Below are positions 51,807 through 60,573 of a stretch of DNA of 64,000 nt, in pieces (positions within the stretch are counted from its first letter, which is position 1; every line of letters starts with the position of its first letter). The stretch comes from Pseudomonas sp. TH41 (GTDB taxonomy: Bacteria > Pseudomonadota > Gammaproteobacteria > Pseudomonadales > Pseudomonadaceae). The notes beneath the pieces are model-generated. The model worked only from the letters and a program-made list of their open reading frames with translations, made no database searches and had not been told where the DNA came from. The position numbers and the translations under genes are program-made. Location: positions 2,190,001-2,254,000 of the forward strand of contig NZ_JAEKFH010000003.1 in assembly GCF_016650695.1 (NCBI RefSeq), given 5' to 3'.

Positions 51807-53129
51807 TCAGTCCGCGGCGCTGATGACCCGGGATTTGGTGACCTGAGCCGGCGCAAAATGGCAGGTAAAGGTGCTGCCGTGCCCCGGCACACTGCTGATT
51901 TCCATCCGCGCGCGGTGGCGCAACAGCACGTGTTTGACGATCGCCAGCCCAAGCCCCGTGCCGCCCGTGTTGGAGTTGCGGCTGGAGTCGACGCGGTAGA
52001 AACGTTCGGTCAGGCGTGGCAGGTGTTTGCTGTCGATGCCAATCCCGGAATCTTGCACGCTCAGGTGTGCGCTTTGCTCATCGCCCCACCAGCGAATGCG
52101 GATATGGCCTTCGGCTGGTGTGTATTTCACCGCGTTGAACACCAGATTAGAGAATGCGCTGCGCAATTCGGCTTCGCTGCCCTTGAGCAGAATCGTCGGG
52201 TCGGCCTCCAGCGTGATCGTCTGATTGCGCTGGCCGGACAATTGCTGCGCGTCGCTCTTGATCGATTGCAGCAAGCCGTCGATGGCCACCGGCTGGTTGT
52301 CCGAGGGGTAATCGGTGGCTTCCAGTTTGGCCAACAGCAGCAAATCGTTGAGCAACGTCTGCATGCGCCCGCCTTGTTGCTGCATTTGCTGCAAGGCACG
52401 GGTCCAGCGCGGGTTCACGTCCTCGACATTGTCGAGCAGCGTTTCCAGGTAACCGCAGATCACCGTCAGCGGCGTGCGCAATTCATGGGAAACGTTAGCG
52501 ATAAAGTCTTTGCGCATCTGTTCCAGCTGATGGATGCGCGTGACGTCGCGCACCAGCATCAAGTGCTCGTTGTTGCCGTAGCGGGTGATGTACAGCTGAA
52601 TGCGCAGGCGATCATTGATCGGTGACGGGATTTCCAGTGGCTCGGCGTAGCTGTTCTGCTCGAAGTATTCCTTGAAGCGCGGATGACGCACCAGGTTGGT
52701 CACCGGTTGGCCGCTGTCCTGTGGCGTCTTGAGGCCGAGCAAGGTTTCGGCGGCGCGGTTCCACCATTCCAGGTTGCCGTCGGTGTCGAGCATGATCACC
52801 GCGTCTTTCAACGCAGCGGTGGATTCCTGGACCCGGTCGATCACCGCTTGCAGGCGCCCACGCACGCGTTGGTCGCGGCGTTGCAGATGGTAGATGCTGT
52901 CGAACACTTCGCCCCACAAGCCATAGCCATCGGGCGGGGCTTCATCGGGTTTGTGCAGACGCAACCACTCATGCAGACGCAGCAATTGCTTGAGGGTCCA
53001 GGCCAGGTAAAGGCCCAGGCCTGCGGCGAGGCTCCAGCCGTAGTAGCCGGTAATCAGGCCGATCACCAGGCAGGCGGTGACCAGTAGCAGCATGTGGCGA
53101 ATCAGGGTGCCATGCCAGTTTTGGTTCAC
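51807..53129 (-). CDS. phoR: Phosphate regulon sensor histidine kinase PhoR
   Basis: 440 residues. N-terminal membrane segments (about 10-50), a DUF3329/linker region, PAS (about 100-200; AVIMLDTDGNLEWWNRAAET), HisKA with FIANVSHELRTPLTVICGY (His near residue 220), and an HATPase domain with NLVFNAVKYTP, DSGIGID and GTGLGLAIVKH. It phosphorylates PhoB under phosphate limitation and is held off by PstB-PhoU. 45 bases downstream of phoB. Confidence 0.96.
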   Translation of the reverse strand: MNQNWHGTLIRHMLLLVTACLVIGLITGYYGWSLAAGLGLYLAWTLKQLLRLHEWLRLHKPDEAPPDGYGLWGEVFDSIYHLQRRDQRVRGRLQAVIDRVQESTAALKDAVIMLDTDGNLEWWNRAAETLLGLKTPQDSGQPVTNLVRHPRFKEYFEQNSYAEPLEIPSPINDRLRIQLYITRYGNNEHLMLVRDVTRIHQLEQMRKDFIANVSHELRTPLTVICGYLETLLDNVEDVNPRWTRALQQMQQQGGRMQTLLNDLLLLAKLEATDYPSDNQPVAIDGLLQSIKSDAQQLSGQRNQTITLEADPTILLKGSEAELRSAFSNLVFNAVKYTPAEGHIRIRWWGDEQSAHLSVQDSGIGIDSKHLPRLTERFYRVDSSRNSNTGGTGLGLAIVKHVLLRHRARMEISSVPGHGSTFTCHFAPAQVTKSRVISAAD

Positions 53130-53174
53130 TTGAACGCGCGTCCTTGTCAGCTTGTCGGGCGGGAAAGGTCCGGA

Positions 53175-53864
53175 TCAGGCTTTGGTAGAAAAACGGTAAC
53201 CGGTGCCGCGCACGGTTTGTACCAGATTTTCGTAGGCATCGCCGAGGGCTTTGCGCAGGCGACGGATGTGCACGTCGACGGTGCGTTCTTCGACATAAAC
53301 GTTGCCGCCCCAGACCTGATCCAGCAACTGGCCACGGGTGTAGGCACGTTCCTGGTGAGTCATGAAGAACTGCAGCAAGCGGTATTCGGTCGGGCCCATC
53401 TCGGCGGGTTTGCCGTCGATGGTCACGCGGTGGCTGATCGGGTCCAGCAGCAGGCCACCGACTTCGATCGGGGTTTCACCATCGGTTGGGCCAGCACGAC
53501 GCAGCACGGCCTTCAGGCGTGCAACCAGCTCACGAGGGGAAAAGGGTTTGGTGATGTAGTCATCGGCGCCGACTTCCAGCCCCTGGATCTTGTTGTCCTC
53601 TTCGCCCTTGGCGGTGAGCATGATGATCGGGATGTCCCCGGTCAGCTCATCGCGCTTCAAGCGTCGGGCCAGCTCGATGCCGGACGTGCCGGGCAGCATC
53701 CAGTCGAGCAGGATCAAGTCCGGTTTGCGGTCGACGATGATGGCATGGGCCTGCTGCGAGTTCTCAGCCTCCAGGCAGTCATAGCCGGCCATTTCCAACG
53801 CAACGGCGATCATTTCGCGAATGGGCGCTTCGTCGTCGACGATCAGAATGCTCCTGCCAACCAT
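53175..53864 (-). CDS. phoB: Phosphate regulon response regulator PhoB
   Basis: 229 residues. OmpR-type. Receiver with [13 protein letters not shown], phospho-acceptor Asp in [13 protein letters not shown], and Lys in YITKPFSP; C-terminal winged helix with [20 protein letters not shown] and [13 protein letters not shown]. It binds Pho boxes such as those before pstS, pstC and its own gene. Confidence 0.97.
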   Translation of the reverse strand: MVGRSILIVDDEAPIREMIAVALEMAGYDCLEAENSQQAHAIIVDRKPDLILLDWMLPGTSGIELARRLKRDELTGDIPIIMLTAKGEEDNKIQGLEVGADDYITKPFSPRELVARLKAVLRRAGPTDGETPIEVGGLLLDPISHRVTIDGKPAEMGPTEYRLLQFFMTHQERAYTRGQLLDQVWGGNVYVEERTVDVHIRRLRKALGDAYENLVQTVRGTGYRFSTKA

Positions 53865-53917
53865 GCCTTAATCCTCTTGTCATTTAACTGTCTTGCGCCG
53901 CATTAGATAACGGAATT

Positions 53918-53935
53918 ATTGCAGTCGTGTGACAG
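53918..53935 (-). promoter_or_regulatory. Pho box upstream of phoB
   Basis: On the minus strand CTGTCAC-ACGA-CTGCAAT matches the PhoB box at 11 of 14 positions, 54 bases before the phoB start, fitting autoregulation of phoBR. Confidence 0.68.
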
Positions 53936-54016
53936 TATTTTAGCTGCCCTGCGATTGTCACGATCCTGAACTAAGCTCTAAGTCCGAATCCTGACAACCA
54001 CAAAAGGAAGGTTTCC

Positions 54017-54409
54017 ATGAGTCAATACTCGCAATCCTTTAAAGCCCTGATGCTGGCAGCTGCCCTGGCTTTGCCATCAATGGCCTTCGCGGCTGAGCCG
54101 GGCATGATGAAAGGCAACATGATGGTCGACCATAAGGGCATGACCTTGTACACGTTCGACAAGGACACGGGTGGCAAGTCGGTATGCACGGGGGATTGTG
54201 CAAAAAACTGGCCGCCGCTGGCGGCAAAAGCGAGCGACAAAGCCTCAGGCAAATGGAGCATCATCACACGGGATGATGGCTCCATGCAGTGGGCTTACGA
54301 CGGCAAGCCGCTGTACACCTTCATGAAAGACAAAAAACCCGGAGACATGACGGGCGACAAAATGAAGGATATGTGGCACGTCATTACCAACAACGGTCCG
54401 AAGATGTAA
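54017..54409 (+). CDS. Secreted COG4315-type repeat protein
   Basis: 130 residues. Signal peptide (SFKALMLAAALALPSMAFA) followed by two copies of the secreted-repeat motif: GMTLYTFDKDTGGKSVCTGD with C-x5-WPP, and GKPLYTFMKDKKPGDMTGD. The pattern matches small secreted lipoprotein-like repeats of unknown role. AAAGGAAGG precedes the ATG. Expressed from its own promoter between phoB and ubiA. Confidence 0.85.
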   Translation: MSQYSQSFKALMLAAALALPSMAFAAEPGMMKGNMMVDHKGMTLYTFDKDTGGKSVCTGDCAKNWPPLAAKASDKASGKWSIITRDDGSMQWAYDGKPLYTFMKDKKPGDMTGDKMKDMWHVITNNGPKM

Positions 54410-54412
54410 GCC

Positions 54413-54510
54413 TGTAGGAGCGAGCTTGCTCGCGATGAACGTGAACGATGACGCGCTGTCTGCATAAACGCGTCGCCTTCAAAATCATCGCGAGCAAGCT
54501 CGCTCCTACA
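54413..54510. repeat. REP palindrome (GTAGGAGCGAGC family)
   Basis: TGTAGGAGCGAGCTTGCTCG and inverted partner, 98 bases, between convergent genes, with inner GACGCG/CGCGTC arms. Confidence 0.87.
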
Positions 54511-54530
54511 CAACGCGGCCTTCTTCTGCC

Positions 54531-55421
54531 TCAACGCAGCGCGTAATCCAGCACAATCCCTACGAAAATCGCCAACCCGGCCCAATGGTTGTGTAAAAAC
54601 GCCTTGAAACACCGCATCCGGTCCTTGCCACGGGTGTACCAGAACTCCCACGCAAAACAGCCCGCCGCCGCCAGCAATCCCAAGTGGAACCAGCCGCCCA
54701 GCTCGAATTTCGACCCCACCAGCAGCAGGCAACCCAACGCTAATCCTTGCAGCGTCAGAATGATTACCCGGTCGGCATCGCCAAACAGAATCGCCGTGGA
54801 TTTCACGCCGATCTTCAAGTCATCGTCGCGGTCAGTCATCGCGTAATAGGTGTCGTAGCCTACCGTCCACAGCAGATTGGCGATCCACAGCAACCACGCC
54901 GCTGCCGGCAGTTCACCGGTTTCGGCCGTGAACGCCATGGGCATGCCCCAAGAGAACGCCGCGCCCAGCACCACTTGCGGGTAATAGGTGTAGCGCTTCA
55001 TGAACGGGTAACTAAAGGCCAGTGCCAAACCGCCGAACGACAGCCAGACTGTCGCCGCGTTGGTGCACAACACCAGCAGGAAACTCACGCCCATCAGCAG
55101 CGCGAAAAACACCAGGGCTTCCTTGGAGCTGATCCTGCCGCTCACCAGTGGCCGCTGTTCGGTGCGCTTCACATGACCGTCGACCTTGCGATCCGCCCAG
55201 TCGTTGATCACGCAGCCGCCGGCGCGAGTCAGCACCACGCCGAGGACGAAAATCACGATATTGGCCAGGGAGGGTGAACCTTTGCCGGCAATCCAAAGCG
55301 CCCACAGCGTTGGCCACAACAGCAGATAAATGCCGATCGGCTTGTCCATTCGGGTCAGCTGAATGAAATCCCAGGCCCGTGGATTGAAGCGGTTCAGGGA
55401 CTTGAGCAGGCTCTGGTACAT
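54531..55421 (-). CDS. ubiA: 4-hydroxybenzoate octaprenyltransferase
   Basis: 296 residues, seven to nine helices. It joins the polyprenyl chain to 4-hydroxybenzoate in ubiquinone synthesis. The prenyl diphosphate/Mg motif [15 protein letters not shown] near residue 75 and the second Asp-rich loop [17 protein letters not shown] near 190 are intact. Its ATG overlaps the ubiC stop, so the two are coupled. The frame is open further upstream but that part is ubiC sequence in another frame. Confidence 0.96.
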   Translation of the reverse strand: MYQSLLKSLNRFNPRAWDFIQLTRMDKPIGIYLLLWPTLWALWIAGKGSPSLANIVIFVLGVVLTRAGGCVINDWADRKVDGHVKRTEQRPLVSGRISSKEALVFFALLMGVSFLLVLCTNAATVWLSFGGLALAFSYPFMKRYTYYPQVVLGAAFSWGMPMAFTAETGELPAAAWLLWIANLLWTVGYDTYYAMTDRDDDLKIGVKSTAILFGDADRVIILTLQGLALGCLLLVGSKFELGGWFHLGLLAAAGCFAWEFWYTRGKDRMRCFKAFLHNHWAGLAIFVGIVLDYALR

Positions 55422-55984
55422 CAGCAGTTCTCCGGATGGGCGCGAGTCGCGGCCCACAGGGTCGGCAGGAAAATCTCGGCCACCAGCACGCTCAAGGCGC
55501 CGCGGTCGAAGCGTGAACGACGGCCCCACAGCTCCGGAACCCTGGACTCCGTCGGCAGCCACGCCTGAGGATAATGACAAACCTCGATGGCGCGGCGCTG
55601 GAATGCATGATCGCAAAACAGCAACTCACCCAACGAGCGGCTTCCCAATTCGTCCATGTGCAAACCATCGCCCTGCAAGGCGCTGCGCGCCGCGACGCTG
55701 CGGGCAAACACCCATGGTTCACCGTGCCCGCGCAGATACACCTCGCGCACCCAGCCTTCGCTACCCTCGGCCAGGTCCAGTGCCGCACACTCGTCGGTGC
55801 GCAGGGACTGCCAGCCTTCGAACATTGGCGAAACGCTGAAGGCATCATTCGACAGATGAATCAGACGGCGGGTCAGTGAGCCTTTATCGAACAGCCAGTC
55901 GAGGGTAGACGTGTCGGGGAGGGGCGTCAGCTGGCTTTGAGGGAGCCAGAGCGGCATCGCGGAGGGGGTTTTTGAGTGCGGCAC
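55421..55984 (-). CDS. ubiC: Chorismate lyase
   Basis: 187 residues. It converts chorismate to 4-hydroxybenzoate and pyruvate, the substrate step for UbiA next door. Conserved features are LTRRLI near residue 36, [20 protein letters not shown] with the active-site Arg, and LGELLF. The 200-base gap 55985-56184 towards rubredoxin holds divergent promoters; no other gene seen. Confidence 0.94.
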   Translation of the reverse strand: MPHSKTPSAMPLWLPQSQLTPLPDTSTLDWLFDKGSLTRRLIHLSNDAFSVSPMFEGWQSLRTDECAALDLAEGSEGWVREVYLRGHGEPWVFARSVAARSALQGDGLHMDELGSRSLGELLFCDHAFQRRAIEVCHYPQAWLPTESRVPELWGRRSRFDRGALSVLVAEIFLPTLWAATRAHPENC

Positions 55985-56184
55985 AGTGAGTCATTATTGG
56001 CAGCAAATGAGGCGGCGAGCTTACCATGTCAGCCGGCGATTTTGATTGATCTGCTGGCCGTTGCGCCGAACAGGCTTGCATCTGCCGGGCCCGATCAGTA
56101 CAAAACGCCCCTGAGCCGGACAGCAGCGCGTCACCTATCGACCGTTCGCGCCAGTTAAGAGTCTGATTCCTGAGGATGAACCGA

Positions 56185-56355
56185 ATGAAAAAGTGGCAAT
56201 GTGTGGTTTGCGGCCTGATCTATAACGAAGCAGACGGCTGGCCGGACGACGGCATTGCGCCGGGCACACTGTGGCAAGACGTACCGGAAGACTGGCTGTG
56301 TCCGGACTGCGGCGTGGGCAAGATGGATTTCGAAATGATCGAAATCGCCGCCTAA
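56185..56355 (+). CDS. rubA: Rubredoxin
   Basis: 56 residues. Two CxxC iron sites: [12 protein letters not shown] near residue 6 and [10 protein letters not shown] near residue 39, with the typical W-P-D-D-G-I and W-x-D-V-P-x-D-W core. It carries electrons from the reductase encoded 20 bases downstream to alkane hydroxylases or oxidative-stress enzymes. Ribosome site GAGGATGAACCG precedes the ATG. P. aeruginosa has two rubredoxin genes here as I recall; only one is present. Confidence 0.95.
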   Translation: MKKWQCVVCGLIYNEADGWPDDGIAPGTLWQDVPEDWLCPDCGVGKMDFEMIEIAA

Positions 56356-56375
56356 AACAATTAGAGGAGTAAGGA

Positions 56376-57524
56376 ATGAACGCACCTGTCGTGATCGTCG
56401 GCACCGGGCTCGCTGGCTACAACCTGGCCCGGGAGTTTCGCAAACTCGATGGCGAAACCCCGCTGCTGCTGATTACCGCCGATGACGGACGCTCTTACTC
56501 CAAGCCGATGCTCTCCACCGGATTCGGCAAAAACAAGGACGCCGATGGCCTGAGCATGGCTGAACCCGGCGCCATGGCCGAGCAATTGAAAGCCGAAGTG
56601 CGCACCCACACCCGCATCAGCGGCATCGATCCTGGCCACAAGCGGTTGTGGATCGGTGAGGAAGCGGTGATTTACCGTGACTTGATCCTCGCCTGGGGCG
56701 CAGAAACCGTCAGCGTGCCCATCGAAGGTGACGCGACCGATTGCGTGTTCCCGATCAACGACCTGGAAGACTACGCGCGCTTTCGCGCGGCTGCGGCCGG
56801 CAAGCGCCGGGTATTGTTGCTGGGAGCCGGCCTGATCGGCTGTGAATTTGCCAACGACCTGAGCCTCGGCGGCTACGAGGTGCAACTGGTTGCACCGTGC
56901 GAACAAGTCATGCCGACCTTGCTGCACCCGGCGGCAGCTGCAGCCGTCCAGGCCGGGCTGGAAAGCCTCGGTGCACGCTTCCACCTCGGCCCGGTGCTCA
57001 ACCGCTTGCAGCGAGTCGAAGGCGGGCTGGAAGCGCATCTGTCCGACGGCCAGGTCATCCCGTGCGACGTGGTGGTGTCGGCCATCGGCCTGCGCCCACG
57101 CATCGACCTGGCCGCTGCTGCCGGCGTGCAGGTCAATCGCGGCGTCGTAGTTGACCGCCACCTGAAAACCTCCCACGCCAATATCTACGCGCTGGGCGAT
57201 TGCGCCGAGGTCGATGGGCTGAATCTGTTGTACGTCATGCCCCTGATGAGCTGCGCGCGAGCACTGGCGCAAACCCTCGCCGGAACACCGACCGCCGTGA
57301 GCTATGGCCCCATGCCGATCACCGTGAAAACACCGGTCTGCCCCTTGGTGGTTTCGCCGCCGCCACGGGGCGCCGAGGGCGTCTGGACGGTCGAAGGGCA
57401 GGGCGCAGACATCAAGGTTTTATGCCGTGATGCCAGCGGAAAACTGCTGGGTTATGCCCTGACAGGCGCGGCGGTGATGGAAAAACTCGCGCTCAACAAA
57501 GAGCTTCCAGCCCTGCTGGCGTAA
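56376..57524 (+). CDS. rubB: NAD(P)H:rubredoxin reductase (FAD)
   Basis: 382 residues. Two Rossmann motifs, FAD at [16 protein letters not shown] near residue 5 and NAD at [16 protein letters not shown] near residue 148, plus the FAD C-motif [12 protein letters not shown] near 270. It passes electrons from NADH to the adjacent rubredoxin. AGAGGAGTAAGGA precedes the ATG. Operon with rubA. The 190-base gap after it holds no gene. Confidence 0.94.
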   Translation: MNAPVVIVGTGLAGYNLAREFRKLDGETPLLLITADDGRSYSKPMLSTGFGKNKDADGLSMAEPGAMAEQLKAEVRTHTRISGIDPGHKRLWIGEEAVIYRDLILAWGAETVSVPIEGDATDCVFPINDLEDYARFRAAAAGKRRVLLLGAGLIGCEFANDLSLGGYEVQLVAPCEQVMPTLLHPAAAAAVQAGLESLGARFHLGPVLNRLQRVEGGLEAHLSDGQVIPCDVVVSAIGLRPRIDLAAAAGVQVNRGVVVDRHLKTSHANIYALGDCAEVDGLNLLYVMPLMSCARALAQTLAGTPTAVSYGPMPITVKTPVCPLVVSPPPRGAEGVWTVEGQGADIKVLCRDASGKLLGYALTGAAVMEKLALNKELPALLA

Positions 57525-57716
57525 ATACCGGACGTTCTGTCGGAATCACCCCTGTTTTGCCCCTACAAAGGTCGCGCCGAGACTGGCGCGGCTCTTCCGT
57601 GCGTGCCATCCTCACTCCCGTCTGCCGCAGAGTAGAGCACCTGCGGCGCTTTGGGCGCTGTTCCAACGAGAACAGCACGGACATAACAACAAAAAACCGT
57701 CAAAGGGGCTTCACTA

Positions 57717-57992
57717 ATGCGTAAACCAGACCTCGCCGCTGCAATTGCTGAAAAAGCAGACCTCACCAAAGAGCAGGCCAACCGCGTTCTCAACGCCGTT
57801 CTCGAAGAAATCACCGGCGCCCTGCACCGCAAAGACAGCGTCACGCTGGTAGGTTTCGGCACCTTCCTGCAACGCCACCGCGGAGCCCGCACCGGCAAAA
57901 ACCCGCAAACCGGTGAGCCCGTCAAAATCAAGGCCAGCAACACCGTTGCGTTCAAGCCAGGCAAATCGTTGAAAGACAGCGTCAATCCGTAA
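57717..57992 (+). CDS. HU-family DNA-binding protein
   Basis: 91 residues. It carries the HU/IHF signature GFGTFLQRHRGARTGKNPQT near residue 46 and the tail VKIKASNTVAFKPGKSLKD. It bends and compacts DNA as a dimer. The N-terminus MRKPDLAAAIAEKADLTKEQ is typical. AAAGGGG precedes the ATG and a strong terminator follows. It is the HU form next to the rubredoxin operon, a conserved position in Pseudomonas. Confidence 0.94.
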   Translation: MRKPDLAAAIAEKADLTKEQANRVLNAVLEEITGALHRKDSVTLVGFGTFLQRHRGARTGKNPQTGEPVKIKASNTVAFKPGKSLKDSVNP

Positions 57993-58028
57993 CACACACC
58001 GACGTCCCGCCTGGCGGGTAAGCGGGAT

Positions 58029-58069
58029 AAAAAATGGGCACGCCAACTGGGTTGGGTGCCCATTTTTTT
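58029..58069 (+). terminator. Intrinsic terminator of HU gene
   Basis: AAAAAATGGGCAC and GTGCCCATTTTTTT pair around a short loop with a T run, 37 bases after the stop. Confidence 0.92.
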
Positions 58070-58116
58070 ATGGGTGGCGAAAGTAACGCCGACCAGTCAA
58101 TCCAAAACCCGACTCG

Positions 58117-58268
58117 TGTAGCAGCTGGCGAAGCCTGCGTCCGGCTGTGTGTAGGAGCGAGCTTGCTCGCGATGGTCGTTCAGCCACAGAAAATGTGTCG
58201 GATGTTCCATCTTCGCGAGCAAGCTCGCTCCTACACACAGCCGAACGCAGGCTTCGCCAGCTGCTACA
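58117..58268. repeat. Nested palindrome: one repeat family inside another
   Basis: Outer arms TGTAGCAGCTGGCGAAGCCT (family seen at 20724) enclose a complete REP pair TGTAGGAGCGAGCTTGCTCG with its inverse (family seen at 46201). The two palindromes share one centre. It marks the left border of the accessory region. Confidence 0.85.
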
Positions 58269-58281
58269 GGGCTACATCGTC

Positions 58282-58395
58282 AGTAAAGTCGGTGGCGATG
58301 GTCCTGATGGACTGCAGATCTTCCGAGGCGTTGGCCAGGAGGGCTTCGGAATTGATACCTGGGCAGATGCTGAAGAGGAGGTTCATCCATAGGTA
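58282..58395 (-). pseudogene. Decayed fragment of a DUF6124 gene
   Basis: The minus strand reads LLFSICPGINSEALLANASE, DLQSIRTIATD, closely matching LFSVCPDVNTEALLANASED and LLSISAIAADLADD of the intact DUF6124 gene at 59066-59461. No start codon and no downstream part of the protein are present, so this is a remnant of a second copy. It lies on the same strand as the intact gene. Confidence 0.75.
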
Positions 58396-58463
58396 GCTAG
58401 TACCAAGTGGGCAAACTCTTTCTTGCTTGGCTGAAGATCAGCGTGCTGCTCCAAGTACGTGCG

Positions 58464-58784
58464 TCATGCAGATTCAAGCATGGCTCCATCGAGATCGCCG
58501 TCGGTAGCAAGATACGTGGCGGCATCGTCTTTCACCGCTTGGACGTAGTGTTTGGAGAGGCCATCCTCGATTTTGTCTGACGTCGCGATAAACGGCCCGA
58601 CCGTTGTGAAGAGCAACCCAAATCCAGTTATTGCCGAGTACTCAAAGGGGCCACTAGCTAATTTGCAGTTATGACCGCTGCACATCATTTCAGCCCGAAC
58701 AGAGGTGCTGGCTACGAGTGTGAGCATGGCAACCCAGTAGCACCCAAGGGCCACGGTCCATTTTTTATTGTGTCGAGTAGCCAT
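58464..58784 (-). CDS. Small secreted protein, DUF2388-like
   Basis: 106 residues. Signal peptide ending STSVRA, two cysteines just after it (MMCSGHNCK), then a tail with KHYVQAVKDDAATYLATDGD and LDGAMLESA that resembles the DUF2388 pattern of Pseudomonas secreted proteins. It stops soon after that motif, earlier than the family usually does. ATG at 58784 follows GGGAG. Function unknown. Same strand as the DUF6124 and DUF2931 genes; base composition lower in GC than the core genes. Confidence 0.6.
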   Translation of the reverse strand: MATRHNKKWTVALGCYWVAMLTLVASTSVRAEMMCSGHNCKLASGPFEYSAITGFGLLFTTVGPFIATSDKIEDGLSKHYVQAVKDDAATYLATDGDLDGAMLESA

Positions 58785-59011
58785 GATCTGATTGAACTCC
58801 CTGTCTACTGACGCCCTAAGCGTGGGCGCGCTGCCATGAGCGATGTGCCGCACCGACTCGACATTGAGTGTGCTTGTGCAAAGTACCGAGGCAGAGAGGC
58901 ACTTCAAGCTCAAGAGGACCAAACAGGACGCGTCCTACACGTATTCCGGAAACAGGGAAGATAACTGTGTTGGTTTTTGTGCTCCCAGCTGTGTGCCGGG
59001 CACTCTGACCA

Positions 59012-59048
59012 GAAAAACCCCGATGGGAGGAACACACCCATCGGGGTT
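59012..59048 (-). terminator. Intrinsic terminator of DUF6124 gene
   Basis: On the minus strand AACCCCGATGGG and CCCATCGGGGTT form a perfect 12-base stem followed by TTT. It lies 18 bases beyond the DUF6124 stop and closes the leader-gene unit. The remaining gap 58785-59011 shows nothing else. Confidence 0.88.
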
Positions 59049-59065
59049 GTTTACTGCTTGGCGAG

Positions 59066-59461
59066 TTAGCAGGTTCGGCTTTGTTGTTTGGTGAGAATCG
59101 CCGCCATCTCCGGTTCATCCAGATGATCCAGCGCTCGCTCTACCAACAAATGCACCCCGTCGGCCATACGGCTGAGCGCCAAGGCTACGGAGCGGCGTGA
59201 GCCGTCCACATCGTCGGCGAGGTCGGCGGCGATAGCGCTGATGGACAGCAGATCTTCTGAGGCGTTAGCGAGGAGTGCTTCAGTGTTGACGTCCGGGCAG
59301 ACGCTGAAGAGTTGGCCGTTGCGTTTCGGTGGTTTCATTTCGGCTGGTGGGAAGTGGTGGTCGAGGGCGCGTTCGGCGGCTTCGTTGAGTTTGTTTGAAT
59401 CGGGGCTTTCGTACGGGGAGACCGAATCGGTGTCCGGTGGGTTTGGGGTGACCTTGAACAT
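59066..59461 (-). CDS. DUF6124 family protein
   Basis: 131 residues, no signal peptide or membrane helix. It opens MFKVTPNPPDTDSVSPYESP, the family hallmark, then NEAAERALDHHF and a C-terminal helical part (NTEALLANASEDLLSISAIA; VALALSRMADGVHLLVERAL). Family members are small Pseudomonas proteins of unknown function, often in several copies per genome. GAGAG lies 8 bases before the ATG, inside a region that can pair with the long structured leader. A decayed second copy lies at 58282-58395. Confidence 0.82.
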   Translation of the reverse strand: MFKVTPNPPDTDSVSPYESPDSNKLNEAAERALDHHFPPAEMKPPKRNGQLFSVCPDVNTEALLANASEDLLSISAIAADLADDVDGSRRSVALALSRMADGVHLLVERALDHLDEPEMAAILTKQQSRTC

Positions 59462-59463
59462 GT

Positions 59464-59817
59464 CTTAGCTCTCTTTTGAGTGAGGCTGCGACCCGTTCGC
59501 TACTAAACGAAAGGAGGCAGCTGTACGCAGGTTAGTAGACCGACGAGCTAAGAAATCGGCGCGCCCAAGGGCGCCCTACGCACAGCTACCATCAAGCGCA
59601 GAGTTGGGACCCTGACTGATGAGACACTTGTACGACTTAGCTACGACGGGCTACTAAACCCGATCACTGGTGGGCAGTGACAGGAACCAAGTTACCGACC
59701 GCCCCCAAGGCGCACAAGCCGGCGGATTCTGGCGTAGTCGTAGGCAACGGCGCAAGGTGTTGTAGCTTGCAGGACGCAACCTTGAGGGCTTTTAAACAAG
59801 CACGGTCGGTCAGTGTT
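59464..59817 (-). ncRNA. Candidate structured RNA leader with alternative pairing, upstream of DUF6124
   Basis: The gap has no gene but dense complementarity. On the minus strand GGUAGCUGUGCGUAGG (59590-59575) and CCUGCGUACAGCUGCC (59531-59516) form 16 consecutive pairs, three of them G.U, which would be A.C mismatches on the plus strand. A middle segment (59552-59530: CUUAGCUC...CUACUAACC) pairs with an upstream strand (59660-59636) over about 20 of 25 positions. It can instead pair with two downstream pieces: UUAGUAG at 59506-59500 and GAGCUAAG at 59471-59464, next to the DUF6124 ATG. Extra hairpins: GUCACUG/CAGUGAU, GGCGC/GCGCC, CAAGGU/ACCUUG. Regulation is inferred. Confidence 0.65.
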
Positions 59818-59842
59818 TAATCATCGGAAATGTTGGCAATCC

Positions 59843-60532
59843 TCACCAACTTCCATAGGGAATGCCGAACTTGGCAATGTAGGCTTTGGACTCTTCTGAA
59901 AGAGGTCGATGCTTTCCGTTGGACATCCCCCCGTAGGGGCCTTTGGGATTGATCGTGCCTTGAACGCGTGTGACCTCGGTCGCCAGCAGACAAGGGCCTT
60001 TTACCCATACTTTGGCTATTCCTTCCGGGGCCAAGCCAACTATCAGCAATTTTCGATATTCCGTTATTACCTTGCCGTCAAACGCACAAAATACATCCTC
60101 GCTTGAACGCATTAGCTTTCTGATCGACTCAGGAATCTCAATGTAGGCTTCATAGGTCTGCGGCTCGGCCAGCGACTGCCAGCGTACATAAATCAAACGA
60201 GGCAGATCAGCGCCTGTTACATACCGGCCCTTTCCTCCTGGATTTTCACGCCATCCCCTTGGCTTGCCTCTGAATTCAGTCGGTATGTCTTTACTTAGCG
60301 CACGGGGATAACCAATAGCCGGTATTCCGCTGCCCGCGCCTCGAAATACGTGCTCATTGATATCCACGACATCCGCCGTTTCAATCCAGACCTCCATATA
60401 GTCGGGGGCAAAAAAATTGAGGCTCCAAGCGTCATAAGGCAAGGGCCTGCGATGGTCGTTGGTGCATCCGCTCAAGAAGAGGGCAAGCACCATTGCACAT
60501 CCCGTTTTAACTAAAAATGAGGTCTTCAGCAT
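59843..60532 (-). CDS. DUF2931 lipoprotein, probable type VI immunity protein (copy 2)
   Basis: 229 residues. A lipoprotein signal ending LFLSGC gives a lipidated Cys near residue 23. The DUF2931 pattern runs through YMEVWIETADVVDI, GADLPRLIYVRWQSLAEPQT and KAYIAKFGIPYGSW. It is about as long as and clearly homologous to the next gene upstream (tandem duplication). A periplasmic lipoprotein downstream of a VgrG-lipase fusion is the typical place for an immunity protein that blocks the lipase. That role is inference from context. Confidence 0.82.
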   Translation of the reverse strand: MLKTSFLVKTGCAMVLALFLSGCTNDHRRPLPYDAWSLNFFAPDYMEVWIETADVVDINEHVFRGAGSGIPAIGYPRALSKDIPTEFRGKPRGWRENPGGKGRYVTGADLPRLIYVRWQSLAEPQTYEAYIEIPESIRKLMRSSEDVFCAFDGKVITEYRKLLIVGLAPEGIAKVWVKGPCLLATEVTRVQGTINPKGPYGGMSNGKHRPLSEESKAYIAKFGIPYGSW

Positions 60533-60573
60533 TGAAAGCCCTTCTGGTCGTGGTTTCTGGTGATGTTGATGGG

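Noticed and set aside
58117..58268. Possible CRISPR array from repeated palindromes
   Set aside because: The repeats are nested inverted REP units with no regular direct repeats and spacers and no cas genes.
59464..59817. Reading the structured gap as a plus-strand RNA or as a small ORF
   Set aside because: Three pairs of the 16-bp stem and one in the GUCACUG hairpin become A.C mismatches on the plus strand, and no ORF with a ribosome site is present.
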